64,000 nucleotides of DNA from Haliscomenobacter hydrossis DSM 1100 (GTDB lineage: Bacteria; Bacteroidota; Bacteroidia; Chitinophagales; Saprospiraceae), in the NCBI RefSeq assembly GCF_000212735.1, contig NC_015510.1:4589001-4653000 (forward strand), in the 5' to 3' direction. The translations under genes were made by a program, and so were the position numbers. The notes beneath the pieces are model-generated. The model worked only from the letters and a program-made list of their open reading frames with translations, did not search any database and was not told the origin of the DNA. Numbering within the stretch: position 1 is the stretch's first letter; every line of letters starts with the position of its first letter. Below are positions 26,557 to 34,535 of the stretch, piece by piece.

Positions 26557-27951
26557 CTACCCCTCCGCCAAGGTTCTCGAAATATCCGTATTCCGCGCCT
26601 GAATCGCCGGAATCACCGCAGCGATAAAACCTACTGCCAATGCGCCAATGAGCAGGTACAGTTCTTCCACAAGGAAAATCCGCCCGGTAAAGGTATACCG
26701 ATACGCCGCCTTCATCTCTCCGGCCAGCAATTCCATGCCGCCGTGGCTGATCAGCAGCCCCAAGAGGTAGCCCAATACAGCCAGCAACAAACCTTCCAGG
26801 ACGATCATGGAAAAAAGTTTCCCTGGCGAAGCCCCCATCGTACGCATCAGGGCCAATTCATACCGGCGATCGCGCAGTGAAGAGAAAAGAGAAATAAAAA
26901 TGCTCAAACCCGAGACCCCCATGATGATGAAAGCCAACCAGCGTAGTGCGTCCTGCCCAACCCCCATCAGGCTGTACAAACGGGTGATTTCGATGGCTGG
27001 CGTGGCCGCTTGCATGCTGGTGTTTTGGTTGATCATGCGTTGCAGGTTCAGCGTGGTGATGTTGCGTCCGTTGAACTGCAAGAGCAACGAAGTGATCTCT
27101 TTATCGGGGTAGGTGATAATCGATTCTAGGTGGTCCTCATCGTGACTGTGGTCTTCGCTTGCGTAATCATTTTCCTGATTGGTGAGGGCAACCGGGCCGA
27201 CTTGTTGGGTAGCTTCGGCATGATCGTGTTCAGGATCAGCTAACTCGGTTGAGTCCTCTTTTTGGTGCTCAGCTTCATGATGATCCTCTTCTTCTTCCTC
27301 TACCACGGGTGCTGCGCCCATGCCCCCATGTTCGTGCACTTCCCAAATGCTCTGGGCTGCGGTGAGCAAGAGTTGATCAATGGCCGCTCCGGTTGGTTTC
27401 AAAATGCCTACAACTTTAAAATCGTGCCCGCCGTGTACGAGGTTCTCGTCTTCGATCAAGCCATGCGAACTTTGGAAAGTACTGCCAATTTTCAGGCCCA
27501 GTTCCTGCGCCGCTCCTGCTCCGGCCAATACCTCCATCAAGCGGGTGAAGGAACGGCCTTTACCTACTTTGGCCTGGTACAACTCCAACAAATTGGCACT
27601 GGTGCCCACAATGCGGTAGCCCCGGTAGCTGTCGCCCAGCGAAAGGGGTACCGCCATTTTGATGAAGGGGTTTTTGGGGTTCAGGTAGGGCAACACGTCC
27701 TTAATGGGAATGTTTCCGGTTGGTGCGTCGATGTGGTACATGCTCGACAAAATCAATTGTAGTGGGCTGCCTTTGGCCCCGACCACCAGATCGATCCCGG
27801 CGAGGTTTTTTTCAAATTTTTCATTGATTTGGCGGTTAAGCAGGAATAAAAAAGAAATGAGGCCCACGCCAAGTGCAAACAGCACGAGGCTGAGCAACAT
27901 GGATAGTGGCTTATTGGTAAGGTTTTTCCAGCTAAGATTGAGCAAACCCAT
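26557..27951 (-). CDS. ABC transporter permease (FtsX/MacB type) with His/Asp/Glu-rich loop
   Basis: Inner-membrane permease of about 464 residues starting at MGLLNLSWKNLTNKPLS (27951); an in-frame ATG at 28011 overlaps an intergenic hairpin and is less likely. One N-terminal transmembrane helix, a large periplasmic domain, then three C-terminal helices in an FtsX domain (LALMRTMGASPGKLF). Residues about 204-275 form an insertion very rich in His, Asp and Glu, with motifs HEHGG, EDHHEAEHQ, PEHDHAE and DHSHDEDH, suited to bind Zn or another divalent metal. Its ATPase is encoded 90 nt upstream. Comparable two-gene systems are Zur-regulated in some proteobacteria; metal involvement here is inference. 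Confidence 0.85.
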   Translation of the reverse strand: MGLLNLSWKNLTNKPLSMLLSLVLFALGVGLISFLFLLNRQINEKFEKNLAGIDLVVGAKGSPLQLILSSMYHIDAPTGNIPIKDVLPYLNPKNPFIKMAVPLSLGDSYRGYRIVGTSANLLELYQAKVGKGRSFTRLMEVLAGAGAAQELGLKIGSTFQSSHGLIEDENLVHGGHDFKVVGILKPTGAAIDQLLLTAAQSIWEVHEHGGMGAAPVVEEEEEDHHEAEHQKEDSTELADPEHDHAEATQQVGPVALTNQENDYASEDHSHDEDHLESIITYPDKEITSLLLQFNGRNITTLNLQRMINQNTSMQAATPAIEITRLYSLMGVGQDALRWLAFIIMGVSGLSIFISLFSSLRDRRYELALMRTMGASPGKLFSMIVLEGLLLAVLGYLLGLLISHGGMELLAGEMKAAYRYTFTGRIFLVEELYLLIGALAVGFIAAVIPAIQARNTDISRTLAEG

Positions 27952-27967
27952 ATGTGTATGTTTGGCT

Positions 27968-28026
27968 CCCACGACTGAGGTCGTGGGGTGGTTGTGTATA
28001 TGCCCTCCCACGAATAAATTCGTGGG
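27968..28026. repeat. Two tandem hairpins between the ABC genes
   Basis: CCCACGACTGAGGTCGTGGG (27968-27987) and CCCACGAATAAATTCGTGGG (28007-28026) are two closely related hairpins in tandem. Both lie in the 90-nt gap between the ATPase stop and the permease start. They may set the relative level of the two proteins by stabilising the upstream mRNA part. They resemble REP-type intercistronic elements. Confidence 0.7.
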
Positions 28027-28041
28027 GTGGGTGGGAGAAAA

Positions 28042-28668
28042 TTAAAGTCCAATTTGATTCGGGAAACGGTCTTTTAATCGTTTGTCGTGGGTAACGACCA
28101 AGAGGGTAGAGGCTTGCGCACGGGCTTGCTCTTCCAGTAAATTGATCACTTCTTGGGCATTGTGGTCATCCAGTGCTGAAGTAGGCTCATCGGCCAGGAT
28201 GATCGGTGCATGATTGACCAAAGCGCGGGCAATGGCAGCTCTTTGTTGTTCCCCGGTACTCAGACGATCGGGTTTCAAGCGGAATTTATCGGCAATATTG
28301 AGGCGTTCCAACAACGCCAGTATCCGCTCTCGGTCGGGTTTTAGTCCCGCCAATTGTTGAGCCAGGGCCAGGTTTTCACCAATGGTCAGAGCCCGTACAA
28401 AATGAGATTTCTGGAAAACAATTCCAATGTTTTTGCCCCGAAACCGGTCAAGCGCGGCCGATCGCAATTGTCCTACCTCGGTGTCTCCGATGACGATGGA
28501 GCCGTTGGTGGGAGAAAGGAGGCCGCCTAGCAGGTGGAGCAAGGTAGTTTTTCCACTACCCGATTGCCCCAACAAAAGCCAATGTTCACCTTTTTGCAGG
28601 CTAATGTCTGGGAAGTTCATCACCTGATTGCGGTTGTAACTGAACTGTAATTGTTTGGTTTGCAACAT
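28042..28668 (-). CDS. ABC transporter ATP-binding protein (LolD/MacB type)
   Basis: ATPase of 208 residues. Walker A GQSGSGKTTLLHLLGG near residue 35, Q-loop VFQKSHFV, signature LSTGEQQR, Walker B PIILADEPTSALD and the H-loop VVTHD. Length and motifs fit the LolD/MacB/FtsE class that works with FtsX-type permeases. It precedes the permease on the same strand, so both form one system. The transported or extruded substrate is not shown by the sequence. Confidence 0.92.
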   Translation of the reverse strand: MLQTKQLQFSYNRNQVMNFPDISLQKGEHWLLLGQSGSGKTTLLHLLGGLLSPTNGSIVIGDTEVGQLRSAALDRFRGKNIGIVFQKSHFVRALTIGENLALAQQLAGLKPDRERILALLERLNIADKFRLKPDRLSTGEQQRAAIARALVNHAPIILADEPTSALDDHNAQEVINLLEEQARAQASTLLVVTHDKRLKDRFPNQIGL

Positions 28669-28737
28669 GGAATGAGAATGAGAAATTGAGAAACAGGCAT
28701 TAAAAATAAGGTCAAAATGGCCAAGTTTTAGGTGAAG

Positions 28738-28771
28738 TTTGTAGTGGATTATTCAGGTAATGTTAACTTTG
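28738..28771 (+). promoter_or_regulatory. Bacteroidota-type promoter for the small lipoprotein
   Basis: TTTG (28738-28741), 22 nt, then TAACTTTG (28764-28771), an exact TAnnTTTG match. Transcription would begin near 28778, 29 nt before the ATG at 28807. This excludes the longer reading frame from 28732. Confidence 0.5.
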
Positions 28772-28806
28772 GCGGATTATATTCTTCAAAAATAAACATC
28801 TTTATC

Positions 28807-29238
28807 ATGCGTGTGTTTGTCTGCTGCTCAATTTTTCTACTTTTTTTTGCTGCCTGTAAACAAGACCAAAAGACAAAAGGCCCTGAAACGGGTTTGACCA
28901 GCGATCCACCCAAGGCTGAAGTTCGTTTTCGATGCGAATCATCAGGAGAAGATGAGAACGGGAATCCACAAACGCAGGTCTTTTTGGTTGTGAATGATCA
29001 AAGCATCAAGGTTGCGGATGTATCATCCTGCGAGGAAATTCTTAAAGAGGATTACCCAAAGTACCAAATTCCAGCCAACGCATTAGGTGCTTGTGGGGGT
29101 TGGTGGGCCGGTGCCGGTGATTATTTTTATGCTGTGGAAATAAAAGACTTGATTGTAGTCATGCAGGGATGGCAGGACGAAAGCCAGGAAGATGAAGGGT
29201 TTCACTATCAGCAAATATCTACCGTACCCATTCAATAA
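28807..29238 (+). CDS. Small lipoprotein of unknown function
   Basis: A 143-residue protein with a lipoprotein signal MRVFVCCSIFLLFFAAC (lipobox FAAC, Cys 17). The mature part is acidic and hydrophilic, with the segments VRFRCESSGEDENGNPQTQVFLVV and LGACGGWWAGAGDYFYAVE. I do not recognise the family. It stands alone between a predicted promoter and a terminator. Confidence 0.7.
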   Translation: MRVFVCCSIFLLFFAACKQDQKTKGPETGLTSDPPKAEVRFRCESSGEDENGNPQTQVFLVVNDQSIKVADVSSCEEILKEDYPKYQIPANALGACGGWWAGAGDYFYAVEIKDLIVVMQGWQDESQEDEGFHYQQISTVPIQ

Positions 29239-29240
29239 CG

Positions 29241-29272
29241 AAAGGTTGAGATCGATGTGAATCTCGACTTTT
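29241..29272 (+). terminator. Intrinsic terminator of the small lipoprotein gene
   Basis: AAGGTTGAGAT pairs with ATCTCGACTTT (one G-U pair) and is followed by a T-rich run. It begins 3 nt after the stop codon. Confidence 0.7.
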
Positions 29273-29504
29273 ATTTTTTTACAATTTTCTGACGATTTTT
29301 TTGCATAAAATATGAAAAGCTTATATATTTACGCATTGCTTTGATTTTCGTTCTCCCTAAATATTCTTCGGGCTATCTATCTACAAGCACTGACTTTTCA
29401 TTTTTTTGAGTAAAATTGCTTAGAAGAGTATTTTTTCTCCCTATCAAATGGTATTTTTTGGGTAAAACCACGGACGACGTGTTGATTTACCTGTTCAGTG
29501 AATA

Positions 29505-29695
29505 TTGACCCTTTGTAGGGATTGCGGCTATTTTTTTAACATACCACAAAAACGCATGGGCATTACGATGCCTACCTTTTATGAAGCTGTGTAGCAATTC
29601 CCACGGCCTCTACTTCCTTTGCATCCACTAGTGTGTTCGTCATTATACACCAGAGGGCCCCACTGTAATACTTGTCAGTTGGGGCACTTTTTTTT
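29505..29695 (+). ncRNA. Candidate small RNA with promoter and terminator
   Basis: The 455-nt gap (29239-29693) contains no convincing reading frame. TTG (29505-29507), 21 nt, then TATTTTTT (29529-29536) resembles a promoter, with a start near 29543. About 150 nt later an intrinsic terminator ends in eight T (29657-29695). Between them GGCAT/ATGCC and CTAGTGT/ACACCAG can form hairpins. A terminator on the + strand with no + strand gene before it is the main argument. I could not match it to 6S, SRP, tmRNA or a riboswitch. Confidence 0.35.
29657..29695 (+). terminator. Intrinsic terminator in front of a convergent gene
   Basis: GCCCCACTG (29657-29665) pairs with CAGTTGGGGC (29676-29685) and is followed by a run of eight T ending at 29695. 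The T-run meets the stop codon of the convergent pseudouridine synthase gene. It points in the + direction although the nearest + strand gene ends 420 nt earlier and has its own terminator. Confidence 0.7.
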
Positions 29696-30368
29696 AGGTA
29701 AAATCCCAAACCGGGTGTGCCGGCAAGTTAGCAACCAACACCACGGGCGCTCCGCTCTGTGGATCAACAAATTCCAGGGAACGGGCATGGAGCGCAATGC
29801 CTTTGTCGGCATAGGAAAAATGACTGGCACCATATTTTTCATCACCAATGATCGGGGAGCCCAATGCTGCCATCTGTACCCTGATCTGATGAAACTTGCC
29901 CGTAAAGAGTTCAATTTCCAACAAAGCTTTGGTCTGATTGTGCTGAACTACCCGGTAATGCAATTGACAGGCATCACGGTTTTCAGCAGGTTCATCAAAC
30001 ACCACGGCCTTTTTTTCTTTTTGATCTTTGTACAACCACTGGCTCAGAGTGGCCTCTGGAACTTGAGGAATTCCTTCTACCATCGCCCAGTACATCTTTT
30101 TTACACTCCGTTGGGAGAACTGTTCATTCAGTTTCCGTAAGGCACTTTTTTTCTTTGCCAACAATAAAATGCCCGAAGTAACCCGATCCAATCGATGTAC
30201 GATTCCCACAAAAGGCATGGTCGTCTGACGGGAGAGGTAAGCAAGTACCTGGTCTTCAATGGTGTCATCGGCTCCAAGTGTCTTTTCCACACTGAACCCA
30301 AAGGGTTTGTTAACGGCAATCCATGCGCCCGTTTCGGCGAGCCACCAATTTGGTTTATTTACTGGCAT
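29694..30368 (-). CDS. RluA-family pseudouridine synthase
   Basis: RNA pseudouridine synthase of 224 residues without an N-terminal S4 domain, as in the short RluA-like enzymes. Motif I is AVNKPFGFSVE, the catalytic motif GIVHRLDRVTSGILLLAK has its Asp at about D61, and the later GKFHQIRVQMAALGSPIIGD closes the active site. Target is likely a site in rRNA or tRNA but cannot be assigned. It stands alone on the minus strand, divergent from the CDGSH gene. Confidence 0.92.
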   Translation of the reverse strand: MPVNKPNWWLAETGAWIAVNKPFGFSVEKTLGADDTIEDQVLAYLSRQTTMPFVGIVHRLDRVTSGILLLAKKKSALRKLNEQFSQRSVKKMYWAMVEGIPQVPEATLSQWLYKDQKEKKAVVFDEPAENRDACQLHYRVVQHNQTKALLEIELFTGKFHQIRVQMAALGSPIIGDEKYGASHFSYADKGIALHARSLEFVDPQSGAPVVLVANLPAHPVWDFT

Positions 30369-30447
30369 CGTACTTCAGTGCTGTTGTTAGAAAAAACCCT
30401 TAGTTTAGCGCACAAAAAATTCCTAATTGTCACAAATAAAAAAATTC

Positions 30448-30687
30448 ATGGAAGAGCAATCAAGCCTTGATGCATCTGAAAAAGTAGAAACCCCTACCAT
30501 AATAGAGGTGGTGACCAATGGCCCACTAAGAGTTTTGGGGCCGCTGGAAGTGAAACTTCCCGATGGCACCATCGTAGCAAAACCAGGTCCGCGCACTACC
30601 TTTTGTAGGTGTGGGGCTTCGGCAAACAAGCCGTTTTGTGATGGGGCACATAAAACCTTGCCTCCATTTGAAAATGCACCCACGTAG
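30448..30687 (+). CDS. CDGSH iron-sulfur domain protein
   Basis: Small protein of 79 residues with one complete CDGSH [2Fe-2S] site, FCRCGASANKPFCDGAH, giving ligands C53, C55, C64 and H68. Preceding it is the usual LEVKLPDGT strand. Likely a redox or iron-sulfur transfer protein in the cytoplasm. The frame continues to a TTG at 30427, but ATG 30448 is preferred. The TAG stop is the first part of a short inverted repeat (30684-30758) that also gives the stop of the convergent M42 gene. Confidence 0.9.
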   Translation: MEEQSSLDASEKVETPTIIEVVTNGPLRVLGPLEVKLPDGTIVAKPGPRTTFCRCGASANKPFCDGAHKTLPPFENAPT

Positions 30688-30758
30688 GGGCTCCCTATGT
30701 GGATGCCCTAATCTTTTGGGGCAACCACACAAAGGGCAACCACTCAGGGTTGCCCCTA
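30684..30758. repeat. Short inverted element that supplies stop codons to both flanking genes
   Basis: Bounded by GTAGGGGC (30684-30691) and its complement GCCCCTAC (30752-30759). Inside are GGGGCAACC and GGTTGCCCC, and the segment GTAGGGGCTCCCTATGTGGA is closely repeated at 58144. The TAG in each terminus is the stop codon of the neighbouring gene: CDGSH protein on the left (30685-30687) and M42 peptidase on the right (30756-30758, minus strand). Confidence 0.75.
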
Positions 30759-31805
30759 CCGGAATTCCCAATTGAATTCATGCAAATGCTGCAAGGCCAC
30801 AATCAACAAATCGGTACAATGTTGAATGTCGGCTTTGTTGGCCATTTCAATGGTTTGGTGAATGTGGCGCAAGGGGATGGAAATTGCCCCGGCAATTGCT
30901 CCTTTTTTACCATAACGTTGTACCCCCGCGGTATCGGTACCCCCAGCTGGTAAAATCTCGGGTTGCCAGGGAATATTGAATGTATCAGCCGTCTCTTTCA
31001 GGTAGCGCACCATGCGGTAATCTGAAATTACACTGCCGTCCAGGATTTTGATCCCGGCTCCTTTGCCGAGTTTGGTGACCGCTTCTTGCGCTTGGGCACC
31101 GGGGGTATCAAAGGCAATGGTGACATCCAGGCCAAAACCAAAATCGGGATTGATGCCATGGGCAGCAGAAATGGCTCCGCGCAGGCCTACTTCTTCCTGA
31201 ACGGTAAAGACACCATATATATCATAAGGTATTTCTACGCCTTGTAATGCCCGGAGTGTTTCTATGAGGATGAACACCGATACTCGATTGTCCAGTGATT
31301 TGCTGTTGACACAATCACCCATTTCAATGAGTTCACGTTCGCGGGTAACCGGATCACCGATGGAAACTATTTTGATCACCTCCTCCTTGCGCATGCCCAG
31401 ATCGATGTAGTAATCGGTCATGGGGACTACTTTGTTGCGCTCTTCGGGTTTCATGAGGTGAATGGGTTTTGAACCCATTACGCCAATTACATCTTTTTTG
31501 CCGTGTACAATCACCCGTTGAGAAGTGAGTGTTTTGGGGTCAAAACCACCGAGGGGGTGAAAAAATAGAAAACCTTCTTCATCAATGTGGTTGACAATAA
31601 AACCTATTTCATCAAGGTGGGCAGCGATCATGGCGCGTTTGCGCTCTTTACCACGTTTGATGGCAACCACGTTGCCCATGTTGTCAACGCTAAGTTCGTC
31701 CACCAAGCCTTGTACTTCTTTGATCACCAACTGGCGAATCCGTTGCTCGAAACCCGGGGCTCCGGGGGTTTCACAAATGCGTTTGAGCAATTGTACGTTT
31801 ATCAT
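30756..31805 (-). CDS. M42-family metallopeptidase (aminopeptidase/deblocking type)
   Basis: Dinuclear zinc aminopeptidase of 349 residues. Metal and catalytic motifs: AAHLDEIGF near residue 60, SKSLDNRVSV near 170, TVQEEVGLRGA near 203 with the catalytic Glu pair, FGLDVTIAFDTPG near 227, and HIHQTIEMA near 318. Members of M42 form large tetrahedral complexes in the cytoplasm and trim oligopeptides. Single gene. The last codons lie within a short inverted element that gives its TAG stop. Confidence 0.93.
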   Translation of the reverse strand: MINVQLLKRICETPGAPGFEQRIRQLVIKEVQGLVDELSVDNMGNVVAIKRGKERKRAMIAAHLDEIGFIVNHIDEEGFLFFHPLGGFDPKTLTSQRVIVHGKKDVIGVMGSKPIHLMKPEERNKVVPMTDYYIDLGMRKEEVIKIVSIGDPVTRERELIEMGDCVNSKSLDNRVSVFILIETLRALQGVEIPYDIYGVFTVQEEVGLRGAISAAHGINPDFGFGLDVTIAFDTPGAQAQEAVTKLGKGAGIKILDGSVISDYRMVRYLKETADTFNIPWQPEILPAGGTDTAGVQRYGKKGAIAGAISIPLRHIHQTIEMANKADIQHCTDLLIVALQHLHEFNWEFR

Positions 31806-32007
31806 AGTAATGTTGTGTTAGCTGCACTAAGATTCAATGGAAAGTACATTCCAATTAGGCAATACATTCAAAATGGGACTATGCAGTAACTGCCGGAAAG
31901 AATAAATGTTTAGCAAATAGGTTGAACGCTAATTACATTTGGGCATCGGAAAAATAGGATTGGGCGCGTAAATTTAACCAAATTTACGACCATCAAAAGC
32001 AAGAGAC

Positions 32008-33147
32008 TTGAAAATTGCAATCAATGCCCGTTTTTTACAAGCGGGCAAACTGGAAGGACTAGGCTGGTACACCTTTGAATTGTGCAAACGTTGGGTTGAA
32101 ACACATCCCCAAGACGAGTTCGTGCTCATTTATGATCGCCCCCAAGACCATTTTTTGATCTCAGCCCCCAATGTGGTCTCGCGGGTGATTGGCCCCAAAG
32201 CCCGGCATTTTTTTTCATTTTGGTATTGGTTCGACGTCCAGGTTCCCAAAATTTTGCAGCAGCATCAGGTCGACGTTTTTTTTTCGCCCGATAATTTTCT
32301 CAGCCTGACCACACCCGTACCAAGCGTACTGACTACCCACGACATTGCCCATTTTCATTTTCCAGCCCAGGTTGCGTTGGTCCATCGGCCTTATTATTGG
32401 TGGTTTGTGCCTAAATTTTTGCGCAAAGCAAAAAAGATTTTGGCCTTAACAGAATTTGGTAAAATGGATCTCATCCAGCATTATCAAGTTCCACCTGAAA
32501 AAATTGTAGTCGTGCCCAATGGAACCCGGGAGATTTTTCAGCCGCTTCCTCTAGCCGTTCAAGAGCAGGTTAAAACCCAGTTTAGCCAGGGATATGATTA
32601 TTTTTTCTTTTTAGGAGCGATTCATCCGCGCAAAAACCTGATTGGACTGATTCGGGCTTACGAAAAATTCCGGGTAAAAACCTCGGCACCCGTAAAATTG
32701 CTCATTGCGGGTAAGCTGGCCTGGCAAGTGGCTGAAATCAACCAAATCCATGCCCAGTCGCCGTATAAAGACGACATCGTTTTTTTAGGTTATGTAGCGG
32801 AAGAGGTTTCCGCTCAGTTGATGGCCTCGGCGCTCGCGCTTTGTTACCTTTCGTTTTTTGAAGGATTTGGCTTGCCCGTATTGGAAGCCCTTTGTACCGA
32901 TACCCCCGTCATCACTTCGAATACCTCTTCCTTGCCGGAAGTAGCGGGGGAGGCGGCGCTGTTGGTAGACCCACACGATACCGAAGCAATCGCTCTGGCC
33001 ATGCAACGCATCTGGGCTGAACCCGCTCTGCGCATTGAACTGATCGAAAAAGGGCGACAGCAGCGCCAGCATTTTTCCTGGGACGAAGCCGCAGCCAAAA
33101 TTTATGTTGTATTGGAATCCGTGGCAAATAAAAACCGAATACCATGA
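32008..33147 (+). CDS. Glycosyltransferase family 4 (GT-B)
   Basis: Sugar-nucleotide-dependent transferase of 379 residues. It begins at a TTG (32008) with the typical MKIAINARFL first strand; no ATG is near. The C-terminal GT-B donor site has FFFLGAIHPRKNLIGLI and the E-x7-E motif SFFEGFGLPVLEA near residue 290. Product is probably a surface glycan, but no cluster is nearby. Its TGA overlaps the ATG of the histidine kinase gene by 4 nt, so the two are translationally coupled, an odd partnership. Confidence 0.88.
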   Translation: MKIAINARFLQAGKLEGLGWYTFELCKRWVETHPQDEFVLIYDRPQDHFLISAPNVVSRVIGPKARHFFSFWYWFDVQVPKILQQHQVDVFFSPDNFLSLTTPVPSVLTTHDIAHFHFPAQVALVHRPYYWWFVPKFLRKAKKILALTEFGKMDLIQHYQVPPEKIVVVPNGTREIFQPLPLAVQEQVKTQFSQGYDYFFFLGAIHPRKNLIGLIRAYEKFRVKTSAPVKLLIAGKLAWQVAEINQIHAQSPYKDDIVFLGYVAEEVSAQLMASALALCYLSFFEGFGLPVLEALCTDTPVITSNTSSLPEVAGEAALLVDPHDTEAIALAMQRIWAEPALRIELIEKGRQQRQHFSWDEAAAKIYVVLESVANKNRIP

Positions 33148-34436
33148 GTTTGCGCATCCGTTACCTGCTCTTGATCCTGATCTTACACGGTGTGATCATT
33201 TATCTGGCTTTTCAGGTGCTGTACAAAAACAAGGTCATCTTCATTGCTTCAGAGTTATTGGTTTTGGCGTCTTTGTACGTATCCTACGCCATTTTTAGAG
33301 ACATCCATCGCCCTTTGCAGTACATTTTATCGGGTATCGAAGCCATCCGAGACCAGGATTTTTCAATCACTTTCCGCCCAACTGGCAATCGGGAAGTAGA
33401 CGCCCTGATCTCGGTGTACAACGCGATGATTGAACAGTTGCGCGTGGAGCGCACTCAACTTGCAGAACAACATTATTTTTTGGAAAAACTGATTAAAGCC
33501 TCGCCCATTGCTATTCTGATGCTGGATTTTGATGATCAGCTTACCGAAATCAACCCGAAAGCACAGGAATTGCTGGGCTTGTCCCTTAATGACCTGAGCT
33601 GGCGCAATCAACCCCTTACACGATTGTCGCATCCGCTCATTGTCCATTTGCAGCTTTTGCAAAATGGCGAAACCCGCACCATTGCCATCAATGGGGTGGA
33701 AACCTATAAAGTACAACGTTCCTTTTTTATGGATCGGGGATTTCAACGGCCCTTCATTATGGTGGAAGAATTGAGTGCCGAACTGCTCGCCTCCGAAAAA
33801 AAGGCCTACGGCAAAGTGATCCGCATGATGGCCCACGAGGTCAACAACACCGTGGGTGCCATCAATTCGATTATGGACAGTACCCAACGGCATTTGTTGG
33901 GTCAGGATGAAAAAACCTTTTCGGCAGCCTTGGCGGTTGCTCAAAGCCGCAACGAACGGCTCAATTTGTTTATGCGCCGCTTCGCCGAGGTGGTGCGCTT
34001 GCCCTTACCCCTGCTCGAACGCAAAGACTTTAATGCCGTGTTGCGCGAAGTAACTACCCTGTACGAACCTTTGCTCGAAAACAAAGGTATTGCCCTGGTT
34101 TTTGAACCCGCACCCCATGCCGTTTTGTTGCCCATGGATGTGCAGCAAATTGAACAAGTGTTGATCAATATCCTCAAAAATGCCCAGGAGGCTTGTCAGT
34201 CCGGGCAACGCATTGAAGTACAATTGGACGCCAGTTCTTTGCGCATCCGCAACAATGGGAAACCCATCCCAGCAGAGGCCGAACACTTGTTGTTCACTCC
34301 CTTTTACAGCAACAAAACCGAAGGCCAGGGCATTGGACTGACGCTGATTCGGGATATCTTGCTCAACCACGGCTGGAAATTTTCATTGCGGACGGGGGAA
34401 GATGGCTGGACGGAGTTTAGGATTTGGTGGGGATGA
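33144..34436 (+). CDS. Sensor histidine kinase (membrane, HAMP-PAS)
   Basis: A 430-residue kinase. Two adjacent transmembrane helices (about 5-25 and 29-50) with almost no periplasmic loop, a HAMP-like linker, a PAS domain near 115-215 (ASPIAILMLDFDDQLTEIN), then the H-box MMAHEVNNTVGAIN with the phosphorylated His at H231. The ATPase domain has the N-box NILKNAQEA and the G-box GQGIGLTLI. The architecture resembles NtrY-like kinases, which partner sigma-54 activators. No response regulator gene is adjacent. It overlaps the glycosyltransferase gene by 4 nt. Confidence 0.87.
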   Translation: MSLRIRYLLLILILHGVIIYLAFQVLYKNKVIFIASELLVLASLYVSYAIFRDIHRPLQYILSGIEAIRDQDFSITFRPTGNREVDALISVYNAMIEQLRVERTQLAEQHYFLEKLIKASPIAILMLDFDDQLTEINPKAQELLGLSLNDLSWRNQPLTRLSHPLIVHLQLLQNGETRTIAINGVETYKVQRSFFMDRGFQRPFIMVEELSAELLASEKKAYGKVIRMMAHEVNNTVGAINSIMDSTQRHLLGQDEKTFSAALAVAQSRNERLNLFMRRFAEVVRLPLPLLERKDFNAVLREVTTLYEPLLENKGIALVFEPAPHAVLLPMDVQQIEQVLINILKNAQEACQSGQRIEVQLDASSLRIRNNGKPIPAEAEHLLFTPFYSNKTEGQGIGLTLIRDILLNHGWKFSLRTGEDGWTEFRIWWG

Positions 34437-34535
34437 GTCTTCGCCTTAAAGATGCCAATTGAGAAAGTTCGACAAATTATTGAGAGTCAAAAAAAAGTAA
34501 ACCGCTCTTCCCTATCTTTACCCCAAATCCAAACA

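Noticed and set aside
26203..26880. 225-residue open frame across the ACGAC repeat and permease end
   Set aside because: It runs through a non-coding inverted repeat, giving Arg/Thr-rich low-complexity sequence, and then antisense to the permease.
29505..29695. 6S RNA, SRP RNA or tmRNA
   Set aside because: I could not find the SRP core loop, a tRNA-like end or a clear central-bulge 6S fold by eye; only the terminator and a promoter-like box are solid.
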